Below are positions 8,940-17,009 of a stretch of 64,000 nt of DNA, in pieces (the first letter of the stretch is position 1; every line of letters starts with the position of its first letter). Location of the stretch: contig JAPSLO010000001.1 in NCBI GenBank assembly GCA_031180725.1, forward strand, positions 682,001 through 746,000, written 5' to 3'. Under the pieces are notes generated by a model, which had not been told where the DNA came from, made no database searches, and saw only the letters and a list, made by a program, of their open reading frames with translations. The DNA comes from Roseomonas sp. (GTDB lineage: Bacteria > Pseudomonadota > Alphaproteobacteria > Acetobacterales > Acetobacteraceae). A program made the translations under genes and the position numbers.

Positions 8940-10010
8940 ATGACCATTGCTTTCGAGGAGGTGCGGCACGGCTACCCGGAAAGGGGGCAGGTGCTGCGCG
9001 GCCTCAGCCTGGCAGCGCGGCCGGGCGAGATCCTCTGCCTGCTGGGCCCCTCCGGCTGCGGCAAGACCACGCTGCTGCGCCTGGCGGCGGGGCTGGAACC
9101 GCTGCAGGCCGGCCGCATCACCCTGGGCGGCGAAACCATCGCCGAGCCAGGGCGGGAAGTGCCGCCGGAAGCGCGTGGCATCGGCTTCGTCTTCCAGGAC
9201 TACGCCCTCTTCCCCCACCTGACGGTGGAGGACAACATCGCCTTCGGCCTGCGCCGCACCCCGCGCGGCGAGCGCAAATGGCGCATCATGGACGCGCTGG
9301 CCCGGGTGGGGCTGGAAGCCTATGCGAAGGCCTGGCCGCATATGCTCTCCGGCGGCCAGCAGCAGCGCGTGGCGCTGGCCCGCGCCCTGGCGCCGCGCCC
9401 CGCCTTGCTGCTGCTGGACGAGGCCTTCGCCAGCCTCGATGCCCGCCTGCGCGAACAGGTGCGGGACGACACGCTGCATGTGCTGCAGGAAGCCGGCATC
9501 GCCACCCTGATCGTCACCCATGACGCGGAGGAAGCCATGTTCATGGCCGACCGCATCGCGCTGATGAACCAGGGCCGGATCGAGCAGCTCGGCACGCCCG
9601 CGGAACTCTACCTTTCGCCGGCCAGCCGCTTCGTGGCCACCTTCCTGGGCGAGGTGAACCGCTTGCCGGCGCGGCTTTCCGGCGGCCGGGCCGTGACGCC
9701 GATCGGCGCCATCGCGCTGGGCAACCGCCGCGACGGCCTGCCGGCGGAGGAGGGGGCGCCGCTGGAGGTGCTGCTGCGCCCCGAGGGCCTGCGCCTGCGC
9801 ACGGATGGCCCGGGCACGCTGGCCGAGGTCGAGGCCTGCCGGCTGCTCGGCGCCACCACCCTGGTACATATGGCGGTGCCCGACGGGCAGGGGGGGCTGT
9901 TGCACCTGCATGCACGCATGCCTCCTGGCCTGTGGCTCAGCCGCGGCGAGAAGGTGATGGTTGCGATGGATGCCGAGCGGGCCTTCGTATTCCCGCCGGA
10001 GGCTTCCTAA
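8940..10010 (+). CDS. ABC transporter ATP-binding protein, iron(III)/spermidine-type (FbpC/PotA-like)
   Basis: This 356-residue ATPase energises a solute importer at the inner membrane. Walker A is GPSGCGKTT (36-44), the signature LSGGQQQR begins at 136, Walker B is LLLLDEAF with D160 and E161, and the switch His is in IVTHDAEEA. A C-terminal TOBE-type domain (about 240-356) fits the CUT1/Fe3+ group. No permease or binding protein gene is adjacent, so the substrate is unknown. It sits between scpB and tatB, where relatives often carry tatA, and repeat copies lie on both sides. Confidence 0.88.
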   Translation: MTIAFEEVRHGYPERGQVLRGLSLAARPGEILCLLGPSGCGKTTLLRLAAGLEPLQAGRITLGGETIAEPGREVPPEARGIGFVFQDYALFPHLTVEDNIAFGLRRTPRGERKWRIMDALARVGLEAYAKAWPHMLSGGQQQRVALARALAPRPALLLLDEAFASLDARLREQVRDDTLHVLQEAGIATLIVTHDAEEAMFMADRIALMNQGRIEQLGTPAELYLSPASRFVATFLGEVNRLPARLSGGRAVTPIGAIALGNRRDGLPAEEGAPLEVLLRPEGLRLRTDGPGTLAEVEACRLLGATTLVHMAVPDGQGGLLHLHARMPPGLWLSRGEKVMVAMDAERAFVFPPEAS

Positions 10011-10059
10011 GTATTGGGCGCGGTGAGGGTGCGTGACCCGCGGCCGGCCGAGCGTCCGA

Positions 10060-10124
10060 ACGGGCGCCGCGGCCTGTGCCGCGCAGACAAGCCGCCGGAT
10101 GCGGCGCCGGCGACTGAGGCAACA
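10060..10124 (+). repeat. Intergenic repeat, copy B
   Basis: The core at 10086-10120 reads GACAAG, the dyad GCCGC-CGGAT-GCGGC, then GCCGGCGACTGAGGC, closely matching copies A and C. The CTGAGG is followed 5 nt later by an ATG at 10125 that opens a frame of only 12 codons (to TAA 10161-10163). Thus the repeat keeps its spacing to an ATG even though no long gene follows immediately; tatB starts at 10227. Confidence 0.5.
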
Positions 10125-10226
10125 ATGGGCGGCCGCATTGGCGGGGCGCGTCCTTCCTGCTAACGGAAAAACCCCGCCAGTACGACCCCCTCTGGGGCGG
10201 CTCGCCGGGTGCGGGGAAGGGATTGC

Positions 10227-10793
10227 ATGCTCGGACTCGACTGGACGGAACTCGCGCTGATCGCGGTGGTCGCGGTGGTCGTCATCGGCCCCAAGGACCT
10301 GCCGGATGCCGTGCGCGGGATCGCCAAGGGCATCCAGAAACTGCGGCGCATGGCCGGAGAGCTGCAATCGCAGCTCGACGAGGTGGTGCGCGAGGCGAAG
10401 CTCGAGGATGTGCGGAGCCAGATCAATGAGATCCGCAACTTCGACTTCCGCAACGTGGTGGAGCGCGAGATCGACAAGGACGGCTCGATCCGCAAGACCT
10501 TCTCCGAGGATCCGATTGGCAACCCGCTGAAGGACGCCTTCGGTCCGCCCGCGCCCGGTGAGGGTGCCACCGTCACCCCGCCTCCGGCCGCCGCTGCCTC
10601 GCCGGAAGCCGGGCCGTCCCGGCCGGCCGCACCTGCACAGTCCGAGCCCGCTCCGCCGCCCGCTGCACCTGCCTTTGTTCCGCCCGGTGTCGCGGCCATG
10701 ACGCCGCCCCCGCCCGCCGCCCCAACGCCATCGCCCGTGGCCGCTGCCGCGCCAGCCCCCACGCCGCCGCCGACGCCCGGCAACGCGGCCTGA
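10227..10793 (+). CDS. tatB: Sec-independent protein translocase subunit TatB
   Basis: This 188-residue protein has the TatA/B layout: an N-terminal membrane helix (about 8-20), a Gly-Pro hinge at 21-22, an amphipathic helix (DLPDAVRGIAKGIQKLRRMA) and a long charged helix. TatB recognises twin-arginine precursors together with TatC. The long helix after the hinge and the position before tatC favour TatB over TatA. The C-terminal 75 residues are a Pro/Ala-rich tail. GGGAAGG precedes the ATG at 10227, which is preferred to the ATG at 10209. No separate tatA lies in the window. Confidence 0.88.
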   Translation: MLGLDWTELALIAVVAVVVIGPKDLPDAVRGIAKGIQKLRRMAGELQSQLDEVVREAKLEDVRSQINEIRNFDFRNVVEREIDKDGSIRKTFSEDPIGNPLKDAFGPPAPGEGATVTPPPAAAASPEAGPSRPAAPAQSEPAPPPAAPAFVPPGVAAMTPPPPAAPTPSPVAAAAPAPTPPPTPGNAA

Positions 10794-10810
10794 GATCCGG
10801 ATAACCGACC

Positions 10811-11611
10811 GTGCCGCGCGACCCCAACGATACGATCGACGACAAGCCGATGCCGTTGATCGACCATTTGATGGAGCTGCGCACGCGGCTCCTCTGGTCG
10901 GTCGGCGCCTTCATCATCGCCTTCGCCGTCTGTTACTACTTCTCCCGGCAGATCTACGGCTTCCTGGCGCAGCCGCTGGCGGACATCCTGGCGGCGCAGA
11001 GCGGCCAGGAACGGCGGATGATCTTCACCGCGCTGTACGAGGCCTTCTTCACCTACCTGAAGGTGGCCTTCTTCGGCGCCGCCTTCTTCAGCTTCCCGGT
11101 CTGGGCGACGCAGCTCTGGCTGTTCATCGCGCCCGGCCTGTACCGCAGCGAGAAGCGGGCGGTCATGCCCTTCCTGATCGCCTCGCCCTTCCTGTTCGTC
11201 GCCGGCGCGGCGCTGGCCTACTACCTCATCTTCCCGATGGCATGGCAGTTCTTCATCAGCTTCGAGACGCCGGCTGATGCCAGCGGCATCGCCGTGCAGC
11301 TCGAAGCGAAGGTCAGCGAATATCTCTCGCTGGTCATGCACATGATCCTGGCCTTCGGCATCGCCTTCCAGCTTCCGGTGCTGCTGACGCTGATGGCCCG
11401 CGTCGGCATCGTGCAGGTGGAGACGCTGAAGAAGGGCCGGCGCTACGCGGTGGTGATCATGTTCGTCATCGCCGCCATCATCACGCCACCCGACATCATC
11501 AGCCAGATCGGCCTGGCCGTGCCGCTGATGGCGCTCTACGAGATCTCCATCCTGGCCGCGACGCTGATGCTGCGCGGGCAGAAGAAGAACGACAGCTCTC
11601 TCAATACCTGA
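10811..11611 (+). CDS. tatC: Sec-independent protein translocase subunit TatC
   Basis: TatC is the six-helix receptor of the Tat system, binding the twin-arginine signal. The 266-residue sequence shows the cytoplasmic N-terminal motif [14 protein letters not shown], six hydrophobic segments, the conserved [18 protein letters not shown] region and the late [12 protein letters not shown] loop. It starts with GTG 17 nt after tatB and is followed 19 nt later by serS. Together with tatB it forms the export core of this operon. Confidence 0.96.
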   Translation: MPRDPNDTIDDKPMPLIDHLMELRTRLLWSVGAFIIAFAVCYYFSRQIYGFLAQPLADILAAQSGQERRMIFTALYEAFFTYLKVAFFGAAFFSFPVWATQLWLFIAPGLYRSEKRAVMPFLIASPFLFVAGAALAYYLIFPMAWQFFISFETPADASGIAVQLEAKVSEYLSLVMHMILAFGIAFQLPVLLTLMARVGIVQVETLKKGRRYAVVIMFVIAAIITPPDIISQIGLAVPLMALYEISILAATLMLRGQKKNDSSLNT

Positions 11612-11630
11612 CGGGGCAGGGGCTCCCTCA

Positions 11631-12908
11631 ATGCATGACATCCGGGCACTGCGGGCCGATCCCGCGGCCTTCGACGCGGCCTTGGCGCGCCGCAACCTGC
11701 CGCCCGCTGCGGCCGAGGCGATCCGCCTCGACGACCTGCGGGTGGAGGCCACGCGGCTGGTGCAGGCCGCCCAGACCACGCGGAACGAGCTGTCACGCCA
11801 GATCGGCGCGGCGATGAAGGCCGGCGACACCGCCACCGCCGAACGGCTGAAGGCCGAGGTGAAGGCGGCCATGGATGCCGCCGCCGCGGCGACGCCAGAG
11901 GCACATGAACAGGCGCGGGACGCGCTGCTCGCCACGCTGCCGAACCGCCTGGACGCCGATGTGCCGGACGGCGCGGACGAGACCGCCAATCTCGTGCTGC
12001 ATGTCGAAGGCGCGCCGCGCAATTTCGCCTTCGCGCCGAAGCAGCATTTCGAGATTGGCGAGGCGCTGGGGCTGATGGATTTCCCCACGGCCGCCAAGCT
12101 CGCCGGCAGCCGCTTCACCGTGCTGAAGGGCGCGCTGGCGCGGCTGGAACGCGCGCTCGGCCAGTGGATGATCAACCTCCATACGGAGGAGCACGGCTAT
12201 ACCGAGTCGACCGTGCCTTACCTGGTCAACGACCAGACCATGTACGGCACCGGCCAGTTGCCGAAATTCACCGAGGACCTGTTCCGCACCACCGATGACC
12301 GCTGGCTGATCCCCACCGCCGAGGTGCCGCTAACCAACTTCGCCGCGAAGGAGATCCTGGCGGAGGCGCAGCTTCCCATCCGCCTGACAGCGCTGACGCC
12401 CTGCTTCCGTTCGGAGGCCGGCTCCGCCGGGCGCGACACGCGCGGCATGCTGCGGCAGCACCAGTTCCAGAAGGTGGAGCTGGTCTCCATCACCACGCCG
12501 GCGCAATCCGACGAGGAGCATGAGCGCATGACGCGCTGCGCCGAGCGCGTATTGACCGAGCTCGGCCTGACCTGGCGCCGCGTGCTGCTCTCCTCCGGGG
12601 ACACCGGCTTCGGCGCGGCGAAGACCTACGATCTGGAAGTCTGGCTGCCGGGGCAGGGCGCATGGCGGGAGATCTCCTCCTGCTCCAACTGCCGGGACTT
12701 CCAGGCGCGGCGGATGGATGCGCGCTTCCGCCCGGCAGGCGCGAAGGGCACCGAGTTCGTCCACACCCTTAACGGATCGGGCGTGGCAGTCGGGCGTGCA
12801 CTGATCGCGGTACTGGAGAACTTCCAGAACGAAGACGGATCCGTGACAGTCCCGGATGTGCTGCGCCCCTGGATGGGCGGAATCGAAAGGATCAGATCCG
12901 CGAGTTGA
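11631..12908 (+). CDS. serS: Seryl-tRNA synthetase
   Basis: This class II synthetase has 425 residues: an N-terminal coiled-coil arm (about 1-110) that holds tRNA(Ser), then the catalytic domain. Class II motif 2 is seen in [24 protein letters not shown] and motif 3 near [18 protein letters not shown]. Length is typical. It ends the tatB-tatC-serS run. In many relatives surE follows; here a long acidic protein gene follows instead after a 154-base gap. Confidence 0.97.
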   Translation: MHDIRALRADPAAFDAALARRNLPPAAAEAIRLDDLRVEATRLVQAAQTTRNELSRQIGAAMKAGDTATAERLKAEVKAAMDAAAAATPEAHEQARDALLATLPNRLDADVPDGADETANLVLHVEGAPRNFAFAPKQHFEIGEALGLMDFPTAAKLAGSRFTVLKGALARLERALGQWMINLHTEEHGYTESTVPYLVNDQTMYGTGQLPKFTEDLFRTTDDRWLIPTAEVPLTNFAAKEILAEAQLPIRLTALTPCFRSEAGSAGRDTRGMLRQHQFQKVELVSITTPAQSDEEHERMTRCAERVLTELGLTWRRVLLSSGDTGFGAAKTYDLEVWLPGQGAWREISSCSNCRDFQARRMDARFRPAGAKGTEFVHTLNGSGVAVGRALIAVLENFQNEDGSVTVPDVLRPWMGGIERIRSAS

Positions 12909-12910
12909 AT

Positions 12911-12957
12911 CGTAAGTAGTTGGCCGGATAGACGCCGGATTTCCTTCTCTACTTACG
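12911..12957. promoter_or_regulatory. Interrupted inverted repeat upstream of the acidic repeat protein
   Basis: CGTAAGTAG (12911-12919) and CTACTTACG (12949-12957) are perfect inverted copies separated by 29 nt, in a locally AT-richer gap between serS and the next gene. It may be an operator or part of a terminator. TTGAAT at 12905 could be a -35 element, but no convincing -10 was seen. Confidence 0.35.
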
Positions 12958-13062
12958 TTCTGTATGCGGATGACTTGGCTGGGCGTGGCAACCCGGCCGA
13001 TTCAGCTTGCGTTCGCCGCGCCAGGGTCACCCGCCGGTGGCCTCTGCGAGGGAGCGAACTGC

Positions 13063-14985
13063 ATGTCAGGCACTACCAACCCTTTGTTCGATGTCCAGGA
13101 CGTCCTCGGGGACGACATCCTTGGTGATCGCGAGACTGCGGAGGTCAACGAGGCTCTCACGGACACGGGCGAAGCCCTGGATGATGCCGACGAGGGGGTG
13201 GACGACACCGCCGATGACGTTACGGCCGCCGCCGATGAAGCGGACGAAGGGGTGGACGACGCCGCAGACGACGTTGCCGCCGCCGCCGATGAGGCTGACG
13301 AGGGGGTGGATGACGTCGCCGATGATGTTGCTGCCGCCGCCGATGAAGCCGACGAGGGGGTGGACGACGCCGCAGACGATGTTGCGGCCGCTGCCGACGA
13401 TGCGGATGAGGAGGTGGACGACCTTGCCGGCAATGACGTCGCCGAGGACGACGGCGACACGACAACCCCGACAGAGGTCGTCGCCGCCGCGGGCGCAGCC
13501 CTCGACGACGCCGATGCGGAGCTCGACGACCTTTCCGACGCCATAGCGGACGAGGATTCCACGGCGGCAACGCCCGCCTCCGACCTCGCTCAGGCCGTGA
13601 CGACAGTGCAGCAGGCGCCCGACCAGGCCGCGCAGGCCGTAAGCGACCAGACAACCTTCGCTTGGGTCACCCCGGCGAACAATTCGGGCGCCCAGGCCCT
13701 GGCCCAGCTCTCGCTGGATGGCTCGACGCTGCGGGTGACGATCGAGGGCAGCGGATTCACGCCCGGCCAGGCGCATGCGATCACCCTCTCGGGCTTCGAG
13801 GATGGCCGGATCAGCGACAACCCGACCATCGCCGACGACACCAATGCCGACGGCACCCTGAGCGCCACGGAACTCGCTGCCGTCGTCAGTCCGGAGTTGC
13901 TCACCCTGGGCAGCGCGACGGCGGATGCGCAGGGCAATATCAGCTTCACGGCTGAGCTGACGCCCGGCGCCGACGCGCTGGACGACCTGCAGGCCCGGCT
14001 CGACGGGCGCCATGTCGGCATCGCCGGCCTCGACACGCCGGGCGAGGCGACCGGCTATCTCGCGGACACGCCGGCCGCGGGCGGCCGGACGGTCGACATC
14101 CCCGGCCAGCTCGGCGCGGTGTTCGAGGTGCTGACGGCGCTCGCGCCCTCGCTCTCGGCGGATGCCTTCCGGACCCTGCTCGAGGCCCAGGCGCCCTATA
14201 CCCTTTCGCCCGACGGCGAGGGCCCGATCGCGCCGGAGGAAGACAACGGGGACGACGGCGTCTCGGACTTCGTCGCCCTCATCCAGCCCTCCAACAACTC
14301 GGGGGTGATCGGGGCGGCGCGGCTGACGATCGACGAGGAAGCCGGCACCCTCGAGGTGGACCTGGCGCTTGGCGGCCTAACCCCTGGCGAGGAGCATCCA
14401 GTCCACATCCACGGCTTCAGCACCGGCCAGCCGAGTCTGGTGCCGAATGCGGAACTCGACCTTGACGGCGACGGCTTCCTGGAGGGCGGCGAGGTCGCGG
14501 GCGCGCTCGGCTTCATCCTGCTGGGGGTGACCGCGGATGCCAGCATCACTGACGCCAACACGACCGCGGACTGGGCGGTGGCCGACGAGGACGGCCAGAT
14601 CAACCTGGAGCAGACCTACAGCTTCGACCTGGAGGATCCGACGGAATCGGCGATCTTCGCAGAGTTGCAGGACCGGCTCACGGGCCGGCAGTTCGAGGTG
14701 CACGGCGCGGAGTTGCTGGAGGGCCAGGGTGAGGGCACGTCCGGCGAGGCAATGGGCCAGGGCGGCTACTCCATCGGCCTTCCCGTCGCAACCGGGGCGG
14801 TGCTTCCGGTTGCCGGGCTCTCCGGCGCGCTGGCGGCGGGCGTGGGCTATGTCATCCAGTCCGAGCTGTCCGGCGAGGAAGCGACGCTTGCCGGCCTTCT
14901 CGAAGCGGCCGGTCCGGCCTTCGAGGACGGGCTGGGCGCGGTCGCGTCCGGCAGCACGGCCGTGGATGACACATTGATCGCCTGA
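13063..14985 (+). CDS. Acidic repeat protein with two CHRD/SOD-like modules and EF-hand loops
   Basis: Function unknown; 640 residues, very acidic. An Asp/Ala-rich region holds four near-identical 18-residue repeats of the form DEGVDDxADDVxAAADEA (43-114), then a decayed fifth. Two related modules follow, each opening with (T/Q)P(A/S)NNSG (203-209 and 408-414) and carrying TPGxxH; module 2 has HPVHIHGF (445-452), like the CHRD and Cu/Zn-SOD folds. Each module embeds a perfect EF-hand loop: DTNADGTLSATE (259-270) and DLDGDGFLEGGE (466-477), so calcium binding is likely. There is no clear signal peptide from ATG 13063 (GGGAG upstream); an ATG at 12964 is possible. It may be extracellular by an unknown route. 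Confidence 0.75.
   Translation: MSGTTNPLFDVQDVLGDDILGDRETAEVNEALTDTGEALDDADEGVDDTADDVTAAADEADEGVDDAADDVAAAADEADEGVDDVADDVAAAADEADEGVDDAADDVAAAADDADEEVDDLAGNDVAEDDGDTTTPTEVVAAAGAALDDADAELDDLSDAIADEDSTAATPASDLAQAVTTVQQAPDQAAQAVSDQTTFAWVTPANNSGAQALAQLSLDGSTLRVTIEGSGFTPGQAHAITLSGFEDGRISDNPTIADDTNADGTLSATELAAVVSPELLTLGSATADAQGNISFTAELTPGADALDDLQARLDGRHVGIAGLDTPGEATGYLADTPAAGGRTVDIPGQLGAVFEVLTALAPSLSADAFRTLLEAQAPYTLSPDGEGPIAPEEDNGDDGVSDFVALIQPSNNSGVIGAARLTIDEEAGTLEVDLALGGLTPGEEHPVHIHGFSTGQPSLVPNAELDLDGDGFLEGGEVAGALGFILLGVTADASITDANTTADWAVADEDGQINLEQTYSFDLEDPTESAIFAELQDRLTGRQFEVHGAELLEGQGEGTSGEAMGQGGYSIGLPVATGAVLPVAGLSGALAAGVGYVIQSELSGEEATLAGLLEAAGPAFEDGLGAVASGSTAVDDTLIA
13189..13404 (+). repeat. 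Four tandem 54-bp repeats within the acidic protein gene
   Basis: Four consecutive in-frame 54-bp units encode 18 residues each. They differ mainly at third positions and at two variable residues. A degenerate fifth unit follows to about 13450. The near-identity suggests recent expansion by slippage or unequal recombination and predicts copy-number variation between strains. Confidence 0.85.
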
Positions 14986-15002
14986 GCCGGTCCCGGCGGC
15001 AG

Positions 15003-15036
15003 CCATGGTCGTCGCACCCCGGTGCGGCGACCATGG
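15003..15036. terminator. Strong bidirectional hairpin
   Basis: CCATGGTCGTCGCACC (15003-15018) pairs with GGTGCGGCGACCATGG (15021-15036) with one G-U pair and a 2-nt loop. It lies between the converging acidic-protein gene and the small membrane protein gene, as expected of a shared terminator. There is no T-run. Confidence 0.6.
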
Positions 15037-15055
15037 TGGCGATCACGGCCCGGGA

Positions 15056-15280
15056 TCACTCCACCTCGGCGCTGGCCGAGGGGCGGGATTTCTGCTCATC
15101 GATCCAGATCATCATGTAGGCCATGAAGGAGGCGAAGAGCACGCTCCACCCGTCATAGCCGAGGAAGTGCGTCACCACCCCGGCCAGGGCGCTGATGCCG
15201 ATCGCTGCCCAGGGGGCGGCATGGGCCATGCGGAATACCAGCGCCAAGGGCGCGAGGCAGAGGCTGAAAAAGGCTGACAC
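15056..15280 (-). CDS. Small two-helix membrane protein of unknown function
   Basis: This 74-residue protein starts with GTG at 15280, with a full AGGAGG site 7-8 nt upstream, which is strong evidence that it is translated. Two hydrophobic stretches (about 4-30 and 38-60) predict two inner-membrane helices with a short charged C-terminal tail (DEQKSRPSASAEVE). No family was recognised. It converges on the acidic protein gene and is divergent from mntP. Confidence 0.65.
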   Translation of the reverse strand: MSAFFSLCLAPLALVFRMAHAAPWAAIGISALAGVVTHFLGYDGWSVLFASFMAYMMIWIDEQKSRPSASAEVE

Positions 15281-15475
15281 GGGCGGCCTCCTGGGGCAGG
15301 GCCTGGCGCGGATGCCAGACAGCGCGCAGGCTCACGCCGCTCCGGACAGCCGGCAAGTGGCTGTCACGATTGCGTCTCCGAATTCATCCCGCGGTCAGGC
15401 GCCTGGACAAACGGCGCATGACAAGCGCGAAAGCCGCGCCCTTGGTGCGGGCGGCGGTGGCTCCGGGCGCATGGC

Positions 15476-15497
15476 TGAACACTTGCACAGCTGTTCA
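15476..15497. promoter_or_regulatory. Candidate operator upstream of mntP
   Basis: TGAACA (15476-15481) and TGTTCA (15492-15497) form perfect 6-bp arms spaced by 10 nt, 44 nt before the mntP start and in an AT-richer patch that runs on as TGTGTCATATGG. The spacing of about two helical turns suits a dimeric repressor. The TGAA/TTCA arms resemble ArsR/SmtB-type metal sites, but the regulator is unknown. No yybP-ykoY riboswitch was seen. Confidence 0.4.
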
Positions 15498-15541
15498 TGT
15501 GTCATATGGTTCCGGGCCCGCCAGCCGGAGTCGTCCCCGCC

Positions 15542-16108
15542 ATGTCACCCTCCGCCCTTCTGGCGCTGTCCTTCGGCATGTCCGTGGATGCCTTCGCCGC
15601 GGCGCTGGGCAAGGGTGCCGCGCTGGACCGCCCGCGCCTGACGGAGGCGCTGCGCACCGGCATGGTCTTCGGCGTGGTGGAGGCCATCACCCCGATGATC
15701 GGCTGGGCCGCCGGCCTGGCCGCCAGCGCCCATGTCCAGGCCGTGGACCATTGGCTGGCCTTCCTGCTGCTGGGCGGCATCGGCCTGCACATGCTGTGGA
15801 ACGCCCGGACGGGGGCCGGGGCGGATCAACCCCGCAAGCAGCGCCACGGACTTCGGCTGCTGCTGGCCACCGCCCTCGGCACCAGCCTGGACGCGATGGC
15901 GGTCGGCGTCACGCTGGCCTTCCTGGAAGCGAACATCCTGGTTGCCGCGGCTGCCATCGGCCTGGCGACGGCGCTGATGGCCACCTGCGGCATGCTGCTC
16001 GGCCGCTTGCTGGGTGGCCGTTTCGGCCGTTGTGCCGAGGCCTTCGGCGGCCTGGCCCTGATCGCCCTCGGCGCCTCGATCCTGCTGGAACACACGCTGC
16101 TGGCGTGA
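15542..16108 (+). CDS. mntP: Manganese efflux pump MntP family
   Basis: This 188-residue protein with six predicted helices belongs to the MntP family, inner-membrane exporters that protect against excess manganese. The two inverted half-repeats each carry the conserved acidic motif: D16 in [15 protein letters not shown] and D117 in [12 protein letters not shown]. The start at 15542 gives the family N terminus; an ATG at 15497 would add 15 residues within the candidate operator. It converges on the kinase-like gene with a 7-nt gap. Confidence 0.88.
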   Translation: MSPSALLALSFGMSVDAFAAALGKGAALDRPRLTEALRTGMVFGVVEAITPMIGWAAGLAASAHVQAVDHWLAFLLLGGIGLHMLWNARTGAGADQPRKQRHGLRLLLATALGTSLDAMAVGVTLAFLEANILVAAAAIGLATALMATCGMLLGRLLGGRFGRCAEAFGGLALIALGASILLEHTLLA

Positions 16109-16115
16109 GGCCGCG

Positions 16116-17000
16116 TCAGGTCGCTCCCTCGCGCGCCGCCCAGGTTGCGACATTCTCCAGCATCACCGGTGCATGGATCGGGTCCTCGGCATATTCAGCC
16201 AGTTCCGAAAGCCGCAGCACCGCACTCAGCAGCGCGATCCGCCGCGCATCCAGCGCGCGGCCCGTCAGCGCCGCGTATTCGGCAATGATCCGTGCCGTCA
16301 GCTCGGGCGCGATCAGGTCGGTATAGATGAACTCCTGGTGCAGCGGGCCGAAGCCGGAATCGGCGAAATCGTAGATCCCGTTCAGCCGTTCGGCCGCGTG
16401 GTCAAAGGCCATGTTCCAGCCATGGCCGTCGAAGAAGCCGTAGGTCGAGCCGTAGGGGTCCGGCGGCAGTCGCTGCCAGGCCGCCACCATCCGTTCGGCA
16501 TAGGCCCGTAGCACGGGCGGCAGCACGGGCCAGGCGCGGCGCAGGATCTCCTCCGGCGGCAGCCATGCGCGCATCGGCCCGGCCCCCGCTGCGCGCATGG
16601 CCTCCGGATCCAGCCGGTGCAGCTCGGCGTAGAACAGCGCCATCCCGGCCGCCAGGCGCTGGCGGGCGGTGTCCGCCAGTCGCGCATAGTCCGCGGCCAG
16701 CAGATGCGTCCCCGGGATCTTCTCGTGCCGGGAGAACAGCGGCGGCCCGGCATGCAGTGCCATCTCCGGCACGCGCATTGTCACGGCCGGGCGGATTACT
16801 GCGAGCAGACGCACTTCGCGTGCCAGCGCTTTCGCCGCGACGGCGTGGCGGGGGAACTTGAAGATCAGGTGGTCATCGGCATCCACCGCCACGCTGTCCC
16901 AGCCGGCGGTGAGCAGCGTGAAGCGGCTTCCGGCCAACTCCGGGAAAGCAGCCAGGATGGCGGCGCGCAGCGTTCCGGGATCCGGCTCCGCGCCTTCCAT
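16116..17000 (-). CDS. Aminoglycoside-phosphotransferase-like (APH fold) protein
   Basis: The 294-residue protein has the protein-kinase-like APH fold. A lysine (K48 in IFKFP) fits the ATP-binding strand. The catalytic loop is atypical, DGHGWN at 191-196, but keeps the Asp-x-His-x-x-Asn spacing of the family. The metal-binding motif is DFAD at 211-214. Such proteins phosphorylate small molecules of many kinds, so antibiotic resistance should not be assumed. It lies 9 nt downstream of the DUF815 ATPase gene on the same strand, probably in one operon. Confidence 0.8.
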   Translation of the reverse strand: MEGAEPDPGTLRAAILAAFPELAGSRFTLLTAGWDSVAVDADDHLIFKFPRHAVAAKALAREVRLLAVIRPAVTMRVPEMALHAGPPLFSRHEKIPGTHLLAADYARLADTARQRLAAGMALFYAELHRLDPEAMRAAGAGPMRAWLPPEEILRRAWPVLPPVLRAYAERMVAAWQRLPPDPYGSTYGFFDGHGWNMAFDHAAERLNGIYDFADSGFGPLHQEFIYTDLIAPELTARIIAEYAALTGRALDARRIALLSAVLRLSELAEYAEDPIHAPVMLENVATWAAREGAT

Positions 17001-17009
17001 CAGCCGTCC

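Noticed and set aside
8193-10367. 724-residue minus-strand frame
   Set aside because: It spans scpB, the ABC ATPase and tatB in antisense; the plus-strand genes have complete motifs.
15281-15541. Possible yybP-ykoY manganese riboswitch before mntP
   Set aside because: The conserved loop sequences of that class could not be found; only a short dyad is visible.
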